Part shown: in pieces, positions 44,566 to 54,150 of the stretch
Layout: each line of letters begins with the position of its first letter
Numbering within the stretch: position 1 is the stretch's first letter
DNA from: Prevotellaceae bacterium
GTDB lineage: Bacteria; Bacteroidota; Bacteroidia; Bacteroidales; UBA932
NCBI GenBank assembly: GCA_031258195.1
Contig: JAIRNF010000024.1
Span: 1 to 64,000, forward strand
Direction of reading: 5' to 3'
Length of the DNA stretch: 64,000 nucleotides
Made by a program: the position numbers and the translations under genes
Notes under the pieces: generated by a model
What the model was told of the DNA's origin: nothing
What the model saw: only the letters and a program-made list of their open reading frames with translations
Databases searched by the model: none

Positions 44566-44964
44566 TTAATTATATATATCGGGTGTTATAGCGGTTCGAC
44601 AGATAGCTTCTCCATTCATGTCATTAATTAAGAATATTGTGGAATGTCCTTTATCAAGTATGATATTTCTGATACTTAACGAGTCTTTTTGTTCAATATA
44701 CGCTTGCTTTAAATATTCTTTATAACACCTCTCCGTCAACTTCCTCTTTTGCTGTTCCTATTGCTGTAAAGACCATAATTATGCTGTCTTTACTATAGAA
44801 AATACTATCAAAGCGTAGAGAATTATCATTTAAAGTATGGTGGTTATGAGTTGAATTCTTTTTTCACTAAAATATTTTGGTATTATTAAAGTAGCAAAAA
44901 ATACAATCGCAACTACTATAAGAATTGCTAAGATAACTTTATCGCTTTTAATAGTCATACCCAT
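44566..44964 (-). pseudogene. broken small membrane-anchored protein gene
   Basis: Minus-strand reading from ATG 44964 gives MGMTIKSDKVILAILIVVAI... with one transmembrane helix and stops shortly after FSEKRIQL. A second frame continues HNHHTLNDNSLRFDSIFYSKDSI...MVFTAIGTAKEEVDG and stops. A third frame continues YKEYLKQAYIEQKDSLSIRN...HSTIFLINDMNGEAICRTAI to TAA 44566-44568. Together they would encode about 130 residues with a short extracytoplasmic domain. I recognise no family. The single-helix layout next to lptB recalls LptC, but I see no sequence support for that. Bases 44511-44565 show nothing. Confidence 0.7.
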
Positions 44965-44967
44965 GGT

Positions 44968-45942
44968 TTAAACAATTCCCTCTCTTAAAATATCGTGGAT
45001 ATGCACCATTCCCTTATATTTATTGTTTTGCAAAACAATAAGCTGAGTGATATGGTACTTCTCCATTAAGCTGAAAGCATCTACCGCTAATGTGTCGTAA
45101 TCAATAGTTTTAGGATTTGAAGTCATGATATCTTTTGCGGTTAGCTTATCCAAATCTTCATTCTTTTGCAGCATACGGCGTAAATCGCCATCTGTAATAA
45201 CGCCTACAAGCTTATCATCCTTATCAACTACTGCTGTTGCCCCTAACGTGTTTGATGAAATTTCTACAATTACAGGGCGAATTTTTTCGTCAACATTTAC
45301 TTTAGGCCGTACCTTACTAATTATGTCGCTTACGCGTATGTATAGCTTCTTACCTAAAGCACCACCCGGATGAACGCGAGCAAAGTGATCGGCAGAGAAA
45401 CCTCGAAGTGAGAGTGAGCACATAGCCAAGGCATCACCCATTACCAGCTGAGCGGTTGTGCTTGTTGTTGGTGCTAAATTGTGTGGACAAGCTTCTTTCG
45501 ATACGGTTGCGCGTATTACATAATCTGCATGGTAAGCAAGATATGAGTCGACGCTTGAAACCATGGCTACAATGGTGTTTTTTCCTAGGCTACGTATTAA
45601 TGGAATGAGTACTTTTATTTCCGGGGTATTGCCGCTTTTTGAAAGGCAAAGTACTATATCGTCAGGTTGAATAATGCCAAGGTCGCCATGGATGGCATCG
45701 GCGGCATGCATAAAAATAGACGGTGTACCGGTAGAATTTAACGTTGCTACAATTTTTTGAGCAATAATGGCGCTTTTACCTATACCTGTGATAATAACCC
45801 TACCCTTACCTTTATATATAAGACCAACTACTTCGGCAAAGCTGTCATCAACAAACTCAACCAGCTTGCTAATTGCAGATGCCTCTGTTTGTATAGTTTG
45901 CTCGGCTAGCTGTTTGATATCACTTAAATTAATAGTAGACAT
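44968..45942 (-). CDS. kdsD: arabinose-5-phosphate isomerase (KpsF/GutQ type)
   Basis: Converts ribulose-5-phosphate to arabinose-5-phosphate, the first step to KDO of lipopolysaccharide. I start at 45942 (MSTINLSDIKQLAEQ), giving 324 residues; the frame is open back to 46014 but the -7 box at 46012-46019 argues against it. The SIS domain (about 35-170) has GKSAIIAQKIVATLNSTGTPS, LSKSGNTPEI and LAPTTSTTAQLVMGDALA. Two CBS domains (about 205-260 and 270-324) follow. The stop is 3 nt from the start of the broken membrane gene, which was probably once co-transcribed. Confidence 0.93.
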   Translation of the reverse strand: MSTINLSDIKQLAEQTIQTEASAISKLVEFVDDSFAEVVGLIYKGKGRVIITGIGKSAIIAQKIVATLNSTGTPSIFMHAADAIHGDLGIIQPDDIVLCLSKSGNTPEIKVLIPLIRSLGKNTIVAMVSSVDSYLAYHADYVIRATVSKEACPHNLAPTTSTTAQLVMGDALAMCSLSLRGFSADHFARVHPGGALGKKLYIRVSDIISKVRPKVNVDEKIRPVIVEISSNTLGATAVVDKDDKLVGVITDGDLRRMLQKNEDLDKLTAKDIMTSNPKTIDYDTLAVDAFSLMEKYHITQLIVLQNNKYKGMVHIHDILREGIV

Positions 45943-46011
45943 TAGTATAAATTGAGTATTTGTTTTGTGGCAAAATTGGAAAAATAGGTTTATCTTTAAT
46001 ATTGAACTTTG

Positions 46012-46019
46012 CAAAGGTA
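46012..46019 (-). promoter_or_regulatory. -7 box of kdsD
   Basis: Minus-strand TACCTTTG lies 69 nt before the ATG at 45942. No clear -33 element. Confidence 0.45.
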
Positions 46020-46138
46020 AATAAAATGAAAGATTTAAGATTTTTTAGTTTTGTTATTATCCATAAAAATTCGAGATTTGTTCCTTTTTTTGAAAGAAAC
46101 CGTTTGTAAAATATCTTTTTATTTAGGTTTTATTTGAT

Positions 46139-46146
46139 TAAATTTG
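46139..46146 (+). promoter_or_regulatory. -7 box of recQ
   Basis: TAAATTTG matches TAnnTTTG, 25 nt before the GTG start. The nearest TTTG upstream (46103-46106) is 32 nt away, so the -33 element is unclear. Confidence 0.4.
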
Positions 46147-46171
46147 TTTTAGTCGATTATTATAAAGTATA

Positions 46172-48400
46172 GTGGAGGATAAGAAACATACTAAGAGTAC
46201 AAGGAATAGTGCAGATATTTCGTTGAGCGGCTACCTAAAGAAGCATTTTGGGTTTACGTCATTTCATGGTAATCAAGAGGTAATTATCAGGAATGTACTT
46301 TCGGGCAATGACACATTTGTACTAATGCCGACAGGAGGTGGAAAATCATTGTGTTATCAGCTGCCGGCTCTTATTATGGAAGGGACAGCAATAATAATAT
46401 CTCCGCTAATTGCTCTGATGAAAAATCAGGTAGATGCAATGCGTGGGTTTGTAATGGAAGAAGGAATTGCACATTTTATGAATTCGTCTTTAACCAAGGT
46501 GCAAACGGCGAAAGTTAAGCAAGATGTATTAGACGGAAAAACTAAAATGCTTTACGTTGCGCCCGAATCTCTTACAAAAGAAGAAAATGTTCAGTTTCTA
46601 AAACAGCTCAAAATATCTTTTTATGCAATAGACGAAGCTCATTGTATTTCGGAATGGGGGCACGATTTTCGACCCGAATATCGTCGCATCCGTCCCATAA
46701 TTACAGAAATAGGAACAGCCCCGTTAATTGCGCTTACGGCAACAGCAACACCTAAAGTACAAAGCGATATTCAGAAAAACCTTGGAATGATGGACGCTAA
46801 TGTCTTTAAATCGTCGTTTAACCGTCCCAACCTTTACTACGAGATTCGTCCGAAAGTTAATGCTGTAAAAGAGATTATTAGATTTATAAAGAATAATGAA
46901 GGTAAGTCGGGAATTATATACTGTCTTAGTCGGAAGAAGGTAGAGGAAATAGCTGAGATACTACAAATAAATGGAATTAGAGCGCTTGCTTACCATGCCG
47001 GAATGGATTCATCTATGCGTTCCGACCATCAAGATAAATTCTTGATGGAAGAGGTAGATGTAATTGTTGCTACCATTGCGTTTGGTATGGGTATAGATAA
47101 GCCCGATGTGCGTTTCGTTATCCATTACGATATACCAAAGAGCCTTGAAGGTTATTATCAGGAAACTGGTCGTGCCGGAAGAGATAGGGGAGAAGGGCAA
47201 TGTATTGCTTTTTATAGCTATAAAGACATACAAAAGCTAGAGAAATTTATGCAAGGCAAACCCGTTGCCGAGCAAGAAATAGGAAAGCAGCTATTGCTGG
47301 AAACGGTTTCGTATGTGGAGTCGGCAGTATGCCGTCGTAAAATGCTGTTACACTATTTTGGAGAAGAATATACTGAAGAGAACTGCGAGAATTGTGATAA
47401 TTGTTTACATCCAAAAGAAAAGTTCGAAGGTCAAGAGTATATTCAGCTTGTTTTAGAAACAGTACAAGCCGTAAAAGAAAAGTTTAAGGCAGATCATGTT
47501 GCCAATATTATTACAGGTTTACTGAATTCAACGATTAAGTCATACAAACATCACGAGCTTCCAATGTTTGGGGATGGCGGCGATAAAAAGTTACATTTCT
47601 GGAACGCCGTAATTCGTCGGGCGCTTGTTCATAATTTGCTGGAAAAAGATATCGAAAACTATGGTATTTTAGTTCTAACCCCACAAGGCAAAGAGTATAT
47701 TAACAAACCTTATCCTATCATGCTTACTCAGGATCATGAGTATGAAGAGGGAGACGATGACGATGATATTGCGGGAGGACCTCAAAGTGGAAAGGCTGCA
47801 GGTGCGGCGGACGAAGAGCTTTTTGCTATGCTAAAAGATTTACGTCGCGATCTTTCTAAGCGATTAAACCTACCGCCATTTGTGCTTTTTCAAGATCCGT
47901 CGTTAGAAGATATGTCCATCCATTATCCCATAACTTTAGAGGAGTTAAAGAATTGCCAAGGGGTTGGAGAAGGAAAAGCGAAGAAATATGGCAAAGAGTT
48001 TATTGTTTTAATTAAATCGTATGTAGAAGAGAAGGAGATTATTTGCCCACAGGATATGGTTGTAAAATCTGTGGTAAATAAATCGGGTATAAAAGTTTTT
48101 ATTATTCAAAGTATAGATAAGAAGTTGGATTTTGAAGATATCGCTACTGCTAAAAATCTTGAATTTGAAGATTTGCTCACGGAAATTGAGGCAATTGTAA
48201 GTTCGGGTACCAAGCTTAATATCGATTACTATATAGATGAAGTAATGGACGAAGATAAGCGCGACGATATCTACGACTATTTTATGAACGATGCAACTTC
48301 TGAATCTTTAGACGAAGCGATAGAAGAGCTAGGTTCTGATTATACAGAAGAAGAGATACGCTTAGTTCGTATTAAATTTATGTCGGAATTGGCTAACTAG
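46172..48400 (+). CDS. recQ: ATP-dependent DNA helicase RecQ
   Basis: 3'-5' superfamily 2 helicase in recombination and fork repair. The product has 742 residues from a GTG start; no in-frame ATG occurs before the helicase core. Walker A is TGGGKS (54-59), the DEAH box is in AIDEAHCISEWGHDFRPEY near 152-170, and motif VI is QETGRAGRD near 330. The RQC zinc site is C...HYFGEEYTEENCENCDNC near 385-408. A C-terminal HRDC-like domain (LFAMLKDLRRDLSKRL...) and an acidic tail follow. rsmA lies 17 nt downstream. Confidence 0.96.
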   Translation: MEDKKHTKSTRNSADISLSGYLKKHFGFTSFHGNQEVIIRNVLSGNDTFVLMPTGGGKSLCYQLPALIMEGTAIIISPLIALMKNQVDAMRGFVMEEGIAHFMNSSLTKVQTAKVKQDVLDGKTKMLYVAPESLTKEENVQFLKQLKISFYAIDEAHCISEWGHDFRPEYRRIRPIITEIGTAPLIALTATATPKVQSDIQKNLGMMDANVFKSSFNRPNLYYEIRPKVNAVKEIIRFIKNNEGKSGIIYCLSRKKVEEIAEILQINGIRALAYHAGMDSSMRSDHQDKFLMEEVDVIVATIAFGMGIDKPDVRFVIHYDIPKSLEGYYQETGRAGRDRGEGQCIAFYSYKDIQKLEKFMQGKPVAEQEIGKQLLLETVSYVESAVCRRKMLLHYFGEEYTEENCENCDNCLHPKEKFEGQEYIQLVLETVQAVKEKFKADHVANIITGLLNSTIKSYKHHELPMFGDGGDKKLHFWNAVIRRALVHNLLEKDIENYGILVLTPQGKEYINKPYPIMLTQDHEYEEGDDDDDIAGGPQSGKAAGAADEELFAMLKDLRRDLSKRLNLPPFVLFQDPSLEDMSIHYPITLEELKNCQGVGEGKAKKYGKEFIVLIKSYVEEKEIICPQDMVVKSVVNKSGIKVFIIQSIDKKLDFEDIATAKNLEFEDLLTEIEAIVSSGTKLNIDYYIDEVMDEDKRDDIYDYFMNDATSESLDEAIEELGSDYTEEEIRLVRIKFMSELAN

Positions 48401-48417
48401 TAAACTAAGAATAGCCA

Positions 48418-49218
48418 ATGCCTTATAGATCTGACTACGTTCGCCCTAAAAAATCTCTCGGTCAACATTTTCTTCGCGATAAAAGTGTCGCGCGACGTAT
48501 TGTAGATAGCCTTTCCGATAATCAGAAGACCGTGCTTGAAATTGGTCCAGGAACGGGGGTTTTAACCGAGTATTTATTAGAACGTCCAGACATAAACCTA
48601 TATGCAATAGAAATAGATAGAGATTCTGTTCCATATTTGCAACAACATTTTCCTCTGCTGACATCACATTTAATCGAGGGCGATTTTTTACAGCTAGATT
48701 TGGATAAGTTGTTTCAAGAGCCATTTGCGGTAATCGGCAATTTTCCGTATAATATATCATCGCAAATATTTTTTAAGGTGTTAGAGTATCGTAACCAAAT
48801 ACCTGAGCTGGTTGGTATGATTCAGAAAGAAGTGGCTGAACGTATTGCCGAAAAACCCGGGAGTAAAACATACGGAATACTTAGCGTCTTAATACAAGCC
48901 TTTTATGACGTGGAGTATTTATTTACTGTACACGAAAATGTTTTTGTTCCGCCACCAAAAGTAAAATCAGCAGCTATTCGTTTTACTCGTAACGATGTTC
49001 AGCAGCTGGATTGTGATGAGAAGTTATTCACTAGAGCGGTAAAAACCACTTTTAATCAACGGCGAAAAACAATTCGTAATTCGCTAAAACCGCTAGTAGG
49101 TAATGATGCTATAGCGGCACATCCTTTTCTTGATTTACGTCCAGAGCGGCTAAGCGTAGCTGATTTCGTAGAGCTAACAAATTTTGTAGAACCTTACGTT
49201 AAAAAGCAAGCTTTGTAA
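48418..49218 (+). CDS. rsmA: 16S rRNA (adenine-1518/1519-N6)-dimethyltransferase
   Basis: KsgA-type enzyme that dimethylates two adenines in helix 45 of 16S rRNA. The product has 266 residues. KKSLGQHFLRD (about 11-21), the SAM motif LEIGPGTGVLTEYLL (about 40-54), GDFLQLDL and the catalytic NFPYNISSQIFFKV (N-F-P-Y instead of the more usual N-L-P-Y) are visible. The C-terminal helical domain has TTFNQRRKTIRNSL. It is second in an operon with recQ. Confidence 0.97.
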   Translation: MPYRSDYVRPKKSLGQHFLRDKSVARRIVDSLSDNQKTVLEIGPGTGVLTEYLLERPDINLYAIEIDRDSVPYLQQHFPLLTSHLIEGDFLQLDLDKLFQEPFAVIGNFPYNISSQIFFKVLEYRNQIPELVGMIQKEVAERIAEKPGSKTYGILSVLIQAFYDVEYLFTVHENVFVPPPKVKSAAIRFTRNDVQQLDCDEKLFTRAVKTTFNQRRKTIRNSLKPLVGNDAIAAHPFLDLRPERLSVADFVELTNFVEPYVKKQAL

Positions 49219-49229
49219 GCTACCGTCAA

Positions 49230-49256
49230 TTTCGAACGAAGTGAGAAATCTTCTCA
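49230..49256. repeat. partial copy of the 7517-7585 dispersed repeat
   Basis: tttcgaacgaagtgagaaat (49230-49249) differs from the first arm at 7516-7534 at two positions. The opposite arm is missing; instead TGAGAA-atc-TTCTCA (49242-49256) makes a short palindrome. It lies between the convergent rsmA and permease genes. Confidence 0.6.
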
Positions 49257-49305
49257 TAAAAAAAGCAGTACTGGTTTATCATTAGTATACATTTTACCAA
49301 ACAGC

Positions 49306-50577
49306 TTATTTTGATTGAATTGCGACTACCGGGTTTAATCGCGATGCGGAATATGCTGGTATAAATCCGGCAAGTAGCCCTACACCTGCAGATATACCTA
49401 GCCCAATAATAATATTCTTTATGGAGAGAACCAACTCGAAATCTAAAAAGTTGGTAACGACGTACGATCCGATATATACCAGCAGTAAACCAATAATTCC
49501 ACCGATAATAGAAAGAAAAACCGATTCATATAAGAATTCAGTAAGTATAAAGTAGTTTTTTGCCCCTAGTGCTTTTTGTATCCCTATAATATTGGTACGC
49601 TCTTTAACCGATACAAACATGATGTTAGCAATACCAAAGGCGCCAATAATCATAGCGAACCCACCAATTACAATACCTACTACATTTAATACGCCGGTAA
49701 TTTGCCCGACTTGACTATCTAGAGAGCTTAGCTCGTTTATAGCGAAATTATCTTCTTGCCCGGGCGAAAGCCTTCTTATTTTTCGCATAAGCATTTTTAG
49801 TTCACCTACTACCTCGCTATTCGGAATATCTAGCTTTGCTTTTGTGCAAACAGCGCCACTTCTTCCGGCGTTTCCGGTCATTGTTTTCCCATAGCTATAA
49901 GGTATCATCACGATGTTATCATAGTCAATCATGCTGAACATACTTTTACCCTGACGCTTTAATACGCCAACAACGCGCGCTTTAAATGCTCCTATTTTTA
50001 TTGTTTTTCCAATAGGATCTTCGTTTTCAAATAAATCGTTAGCAACAGTACTGCCAATAATTACAGCATTATTTCCTGTGTTCGATTCATGCTGTGTAAA
50101 GTATCTACCGCGCTCAACCTCAAATACGCCAATTCGTTCCCATTCGTTAGTTGTAGCCCATACTTGCGCCCTCTCTATTTGGTTGCTTTTGTAGGTAAGC
50201 GGTCTTCCAAAATTTATAAGGTAGCATACGTCTTCGGCATACTTTGCGTTCTTTTTTATAAATTGATACTCATCATGTGTATTAGGTGGACGTTGGCGAT
50301 ATTTCCACCATTGGTATTCCCCTTCTTCCTCAACAGTCCATGGGTGGCGCTCAATGTAGATTACATTTCCACCTAAGGAGGCAAGTCCGCTTTCTATAGA
50401 ATTGGTAAGAGCGTCAACAGCTGTAAATACTGTAATAATTGAAAAAATGCCAATAGTAATACCAAGCAACGAAAGAAAAGTTCGTAGCTTATTTGCGGCA
50501 ATAGAGCTAAAAGCAAAAGCAAAGCTTTCTCTTAGCAGCTTAGCGGTAATTACTATATTTTTGGCAAGCTTTTTCAT
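49306..50577 (-). CDS. MacB/FtsX-type ABC transporter permease
   Basis: Inner-membrane permease of 423 residues with the MacB layout. The first transmembrane helix is near 30-55 (LRTFLSLLGITIGIFSIITVFTAVDAL). A large periplasmic domain follows (about 60-290). Three C-terminal helices start near 300 and contain GIANIMFVSVKERTNIIGIQKALGAKN, the coupling-helix motif of this family, and a final PAYSASRLNPVVAIQ. The partner ATPase and membrane-fusion protein are not adjacent, so the substrate (macrolide-like compound, lipoprotein or peptide) is unknown. Confidence 0.9.
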   Translation of the reverse strand: MKKLAKNIVITAKLLRESFAFAFSSIAANKLRTFLSLLGITIGIFSIITVFTAVDALTNSIESGLASLGGNVIYIERHPWTVEEEGEYQWWKYRQRPPNTHDEYQFIKKNAKYAEDVCYLINFGRPLTYKSNQIERAQVWATTNEWERIGVFEVERGRYFTQHESNTGNNAVIIGSTVANDLFENEDPIGKTIKIGAFKARVVGVLKRQGKSMFSMIDYDNIVMIPYSYGKTMTGNAGRSGAVCTKAKLDIPNSEVVGELKMLMRKIRRLSPGQEDNFAINELSSLDSQVGQITGVLNVVGIVIGGFAMIIGAFGIANIMFVSVKERTNIIGIQKALGAKNYFILTEFLYESVFLSIIGGIIGLLLVYIGSYVVTNFLDFELVLSIKNIIIGLGISAGVGLLAGFIPAYSASRLNPVVAIQSK

Positions 50578-50741
50578 TTTTATTATAGCGATGCAAGATA
50601 CGCAAGATTAACGAAATTATAGATTTAGTACGAAATTTTCTTATAAAATGAGATACATTACTTTAAATGTTGTAATTTTATGACTTGATTTATAAGAAGA
50701 TCAGTTTTTTAAAAATAAAAATATAATAATCAACGGTTTAG

Positions 50742-52259
50742 GTGAAAAAAATAAAATCGGCACTAATATCCGCATACAGTAAAGACGGACTGGATGTTAT
50801 TGTTAAAGAGTTAGATCGTTTGGGTGTCCATCTATACTCAACAGGAGGAACGGGAGATTTCATTAAAAAAATGGGCATTGGTGTAACCCTTGTTGAAAAT
50901 ATAACAGGTTACCCATCAATCCTAGGAGGTAGAGTAAAGACGTTACATCCAAAAGTTTTTGGCGGAATTCTTAGTCGAGATAATAACGAAAGCGATGTAA
51001 ACGATCTGGCTCGTTTTGAAATTCCGGAGTATGATTTAGTGTTGGTTGACCTATATCCATTTGAGGTTACTGTTGTACAGGGTGGATCGCATAGTGAGAT
51101 TATAGAAAAAATAGATATTGGGGGTATATCTTTAATTCGTGCAGCGGCTAAAAACTATAACAGGGTGTTGGTTGTTTCTTCCAGTAGTTGCTATGACGAT
51201 CTATTAAAGATTTTGAAGGAGCAAGACGGAGAAACAACTGTTGAACAAAGGGAATGGTTTGCTGCCCAAGCGTTCAACGTTTCTTCGCATTACGATACGG
51301 CTATTTTTAGCTATATGAATCGTAACGCGAAAATTCCGGTATTTAAGCAAAGCGTTACAGCGAATTTACCGTTGCGCTATGGCGAGAATCCACATCAGCA
51401 AGCTAGTTTTTATGGAGATATTGATAGCCTTTTTGAGAAGCTGAATGGAAAAGATATATCATACAACAATCTCTTAGATATTGATGCGGCGTTATCTTTA
51501 ATACAAGAGTTTAGCGAGCCTACCTTTGCTATTCTAAAGCATAATAATGCATGTGGTTGCGCTTCGCGAGCCAGCTTATTAGACGCATGGAAGGACGCGC
51601 TTATAGCCGATCCCGTTTCTGCATATGGAGGTATTTTAGTCGCAAATAGACCTATTGATAAAGCTTGCGCGGAAGAAATAAATAAGCTGTTCTTTGAAGT
51701 TATTCTTGCGCCGGGTTATGGTGTTGATGCATTAGAGTTGCTAAAGTCTAAGAAAAACAGAATTATACTTAAAGTAAAAGAGCTAAAGTTACCCGCTGTT
51801 CAATTCCGTTCGTTGCTGAATGGTGTTGCTGTACAAGATCGCGATGCCAAATTAGGAGGTGCTGGTGGTTTTGATACAGTAACTGATAAAAAACCAACAG
51901 AAGAAGAAGTTACCGATTTACTTTTTGCCAACAGGTTGGTTAAGCATTCTAAATCTAATACCATTGTGTTGGCTAAAGGTGGAATGTTACTGGCAGGCGG
52001 GGTTGGACAGACATCTAGGGTCGATGCATTAAAGCAGGCAATTGCTAAAGCAAAATCATTCAACCTGTCATTGGAGGGGGCAGTAATGGCTTCCGACGCG
52101 TTTTTTCCTTTTGCCGATTGTGTTGAAATAGCGCGCGAAGCAGGAGTAAATGCGGTAGTTGAACCTGGCGGATCGGTAAGAGATCAGGATTCAATCGATT
52201 ATTGTAATAAGAATAATATGACGATGATTTTTACAGGTATTCGTCATTTCAAACATTAA
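50742..52259 (+). CDS. purH: bifunctional AICAR transformylase / IMP cyclohydrolase
   Basis: Catalyses the last two steps of IMP synthesis in the cytoplasm. The product has 505 residues from GTG 50742 (KKIKSALISAYSKDGLDVIV). The MGS-like IMP cyclohydrolase domain covers about 1-130 (LYSTGGTGDFIKKMG, GGRVKTLHPKVFGGIL). The AICAR formyltransferase domain (about 190-505) has LRYGENPHQQASFYGD and the catalytic KHNNACGCA. It precedes mreB, a common Bacteroidota neighbour arrangement. Confidence 0.97.
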   Translation: MKKIKSALISAYSKDGLDVIVKELDRLGVHLYSTGGTGDFIKKMGIGVTLVENITGYPSILGGRVKTLHPKVFGGILSRDNNESDVNDLARFEIPEYDLVLVDLYPFEVTVVQGGSHSEIIEKIDIGGISLIRAAAKNYNRVLVVSSSSCYDDLLKILKEQDGETTVEQREWFAAQAFNVSSHYDTAIFSYMNRNAKIPVFKQSVTANLPLRYGENPHQQASFYGDIDSLFEKLNGKDISYNNLLDIDAALSLIQEFSEPTFAILKHNNACGCASRASLLDAWKDALIADPVSAYGGILVANRPIDKACAEEINKLFFEVILAPGYGVDALELLKSKKNRIILKVKELKLPAVQFRSLLNGVAVQDRDAKLGGAGGFDTVTDKKPTEEEVTDLLFANRLVKHSKSNTIVLAKGGMLLAGGVGQTSRVDALKQAIAKAKSFNLSLEGAVMASDAFFPFADCVEIAREAGVNAVVEPGGSVRDQDSIDYCNKNNMTMIFTGIRHFKH

Positions 52260-52297
52260 TTATAATATTAAATTAAGCATATAAGGAATTATAACGT

Positions 52298-53317
52298 ATG
52301 GCCTTCTCTTTTCTAACTCAGGAAATAGCGATGGATTTGGGTACAGCCAACACCATCATTATACATAACGATAAAATTGTTGTGGACGAACCGTCTATTG
52401 TTGCTGTTGACCGTAATACAGGCAAAGCGATTGCCTTTGGTGAGGTTGCTCGACAAATGCATGGTAAAACACATGAAAATATTACAACCGTTCGCCCTCT
52501 TCGCGATGGTGTGATTGCAGACTTCGATGCCGCGGAGATGATGATTCGTGGGTTAATTAAGATGATGAGCCCTAAAAATCGCTGGTTTACCCCATCGCTT
52601 CGCATGGTAGTTTGTATTCCTTCTGGAAGTACTGAGGTTGAAATTCGTGCTGTACGCGACTCATCTGAACATGCCGGTGGGCGTGATGTATATATGATTT
52701 ATGAGCCTATGGCTGCTGCTCTTGGTATCGGTATTGATGTTGAAGCTCCAGAAGGTAGTATGGTGGTAGATATAGGTGGAGGTACTACCGAGATTGCAGT
52801 TATTGCGTTGGGAGGTATTGTTTGCAATAAGAGCATTCGCGTTGCCGGAGACGGATTTACCTCAGATATTCAGCAGTACATGCGTCATCAGCATAATATT
52901 AAGATTGGAGAGAGAACGGCAGAGGATATTAAGATTGCGGTAGGTTCCGCGCTTACAGATCTTGACGAAGCCCCCGCCGATTATGTTGTTCGTGGTCCTA
53001 ATCTTATGACAGCGTTACCTGTTGAAGTTCCCGTAACCTATCGGGAGATAGCCCACTGTTTAGATAAATCATTATCTAAGGTGGAGAGCAGTGTACTTAA
53101 CGTGTTAGAGCAAACTCCGCCGGAGCTATATGCAGATATCGTTCAGCGTGGTATATATTTAACCGGAGGTGGCGCTCTTTTAAGAGGACTGGATAAACGT
53201 TTAACCGAAAAAATTAATATACCTTTCTATGTTACAGAAGATCCGTTACATGCTGTGGCGAGAGGAACAGGTATAGCATTAAAAAATATAGGCAGATTCC
53301 CCTTCCTAAAAAGGTAG
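52298..53317 (+). CDS. mreB: rod shape-determining protein MreB
   Basis: Actin homologue that organises lateral wall synthesis. The product has 339 residues. Phosphate 1 is IAMDLGTANTIIIHNDKIVVDEPSIVA (about 10-36), phosphate 2 is GSMVVDIGGGTTEIAV near 155 and the adenosine motif is GIYLTGGGALLRGL near 285. It heads the elongasome genes, 38 nt after purH. Confidence 0.97.
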   Translation: MAFSFLTQEIAMDLGTANTIIIHNDKIVVDEPSIVAVDRNTGKAIAFGEVARQMHGKTHENITTVRPLRDGVIADFDAAEMMIRGLIKMMSPKNRWFTPSLRMVVCIPSGSTEVEIRAVRDSSEHAGGRDVYMIYEPMAAALGIGIDVEAPEGSMVVDIGGGTTEIAVIALGGIVCNKSIRVAGDGFTSDIQQYMRHQHNIKIGERTAEDIKIAVGSALTDLDEAPADYVVRGPNLMTALPVEVPVTYREIAHCLDKSLSKVESSVLNVLEQTPPELYADIVQRGIYLTGGGALLRGLDKRLTEKINIPFYVTEDPLHAVARGTGIALKNIGRFPFLKR

Positions 53318-53325
53318 GCTTGTAG

Positions 53326-54150
53326 ATGAATACGCTATTTCGGTTTATTGTAAGGTATCATACGCTGCTACTTTTCTTGTTGTTATTGGGCTTATCGATC
53401 GTACTTATGGTACGAACAACCAACTACCAGCAATCGAAAGTAATGGGAGTGGTATCTTCTACTCGTGCATGGGCGTATGAAAGAATTGATGATCTTACAA
53501 CCTATTTGTCTTTAAAGAAAGAAAATGAACGGCTACAAGAAGAAAATACACTTCTTAGAAATCAGCTGAATCACTATCTTGCTGTCGATACGCTATATAC
53601 CATAAAGCAGTACGATACAATTAAAAGAACAGATTATATTTATAAATCCGCTCGTATCGTCAATACATCTACCAATAAAGTTAAGAATAGGCTTGTTATT
53701 AACGTTGGGCAAGATCAAAATGTTGGACCCGATATGGGGGTTATCTCGTCGGATGGTGTAGTTGGCGTAGTTACTAAAACTTCCGATAGCTACGCTGTGG
53801 TACTACCCATAATAAATCCAGAATCTCATACCAGTTGCCGTCTTGTTCGAAGTAATGCTGAGGGGATGTTATCATGGGATGCCGTGAACTATAGAGAAGC
53901 CCTATTAACCGGAGTTCCTCAGCATATAGATGTACAGGTAGGCGATACTATTGTAACTAGTAGTAATTCTAATATATACCCTCCTAATATCTTAGTCGGA
54001 ACAGTAAAATCATACGAAGTCAGAAGTGGTAATCTTTATGAAATAAAGGTTAGCTTAAGTGTTGACTACAAACGTTTGCGGAATGTATATGTGGTTAAAT
54101 CTGATAGCTATGCTGAAATTGATTCCTTACTTAATGGAAGCGAGAGATGA
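53326..54150 (+). CDS. mreC: rod shape-determining protein MreC
   Basis: Bitopic protein of 274 residues linking MreB to PBP2 and RodA. An N-terminal helix (about 10-30) and a coiled coil (about 55-90, LSLKKENERLQEENTLLRNQL) precede two beta-barrels with VINVGQDQNVGPDMGVISSDGVVGVV. The last 4 nt overlap mreD. Confidence 0.94.
   Translation: MNTLFRFIVRYHTLLLFLLLLGLSIVLMVRTTNYQQSKVMGVVSSTRAWAYERIDDLTTYLSLKKENERLQEENTLLRNQLNHYLAVDTLYTIKQYDTIKRTDYIYKSARIVNTSTNKVKNRLVINVGQDQNVGPDMGVISSDGVVGVVTKTSDSYAVVLPIINPESHTSCRLVRSNAEGMLSWDAVNYREALLTGVPQHIDVQVGDTIVTSSNSNIYPPNILVGTVKSYEVRSGNLYEIKVSLSVDYKRLRNVYVVKSDSYAEIDSLLNGSER

Noticed and set aside
44566..44964. Calling the broken gene lptC
   Set aside because: Only the single-helix layout and the nearby lptB suggest it; no LptC sequence pattern was recognised in the stitched translation.
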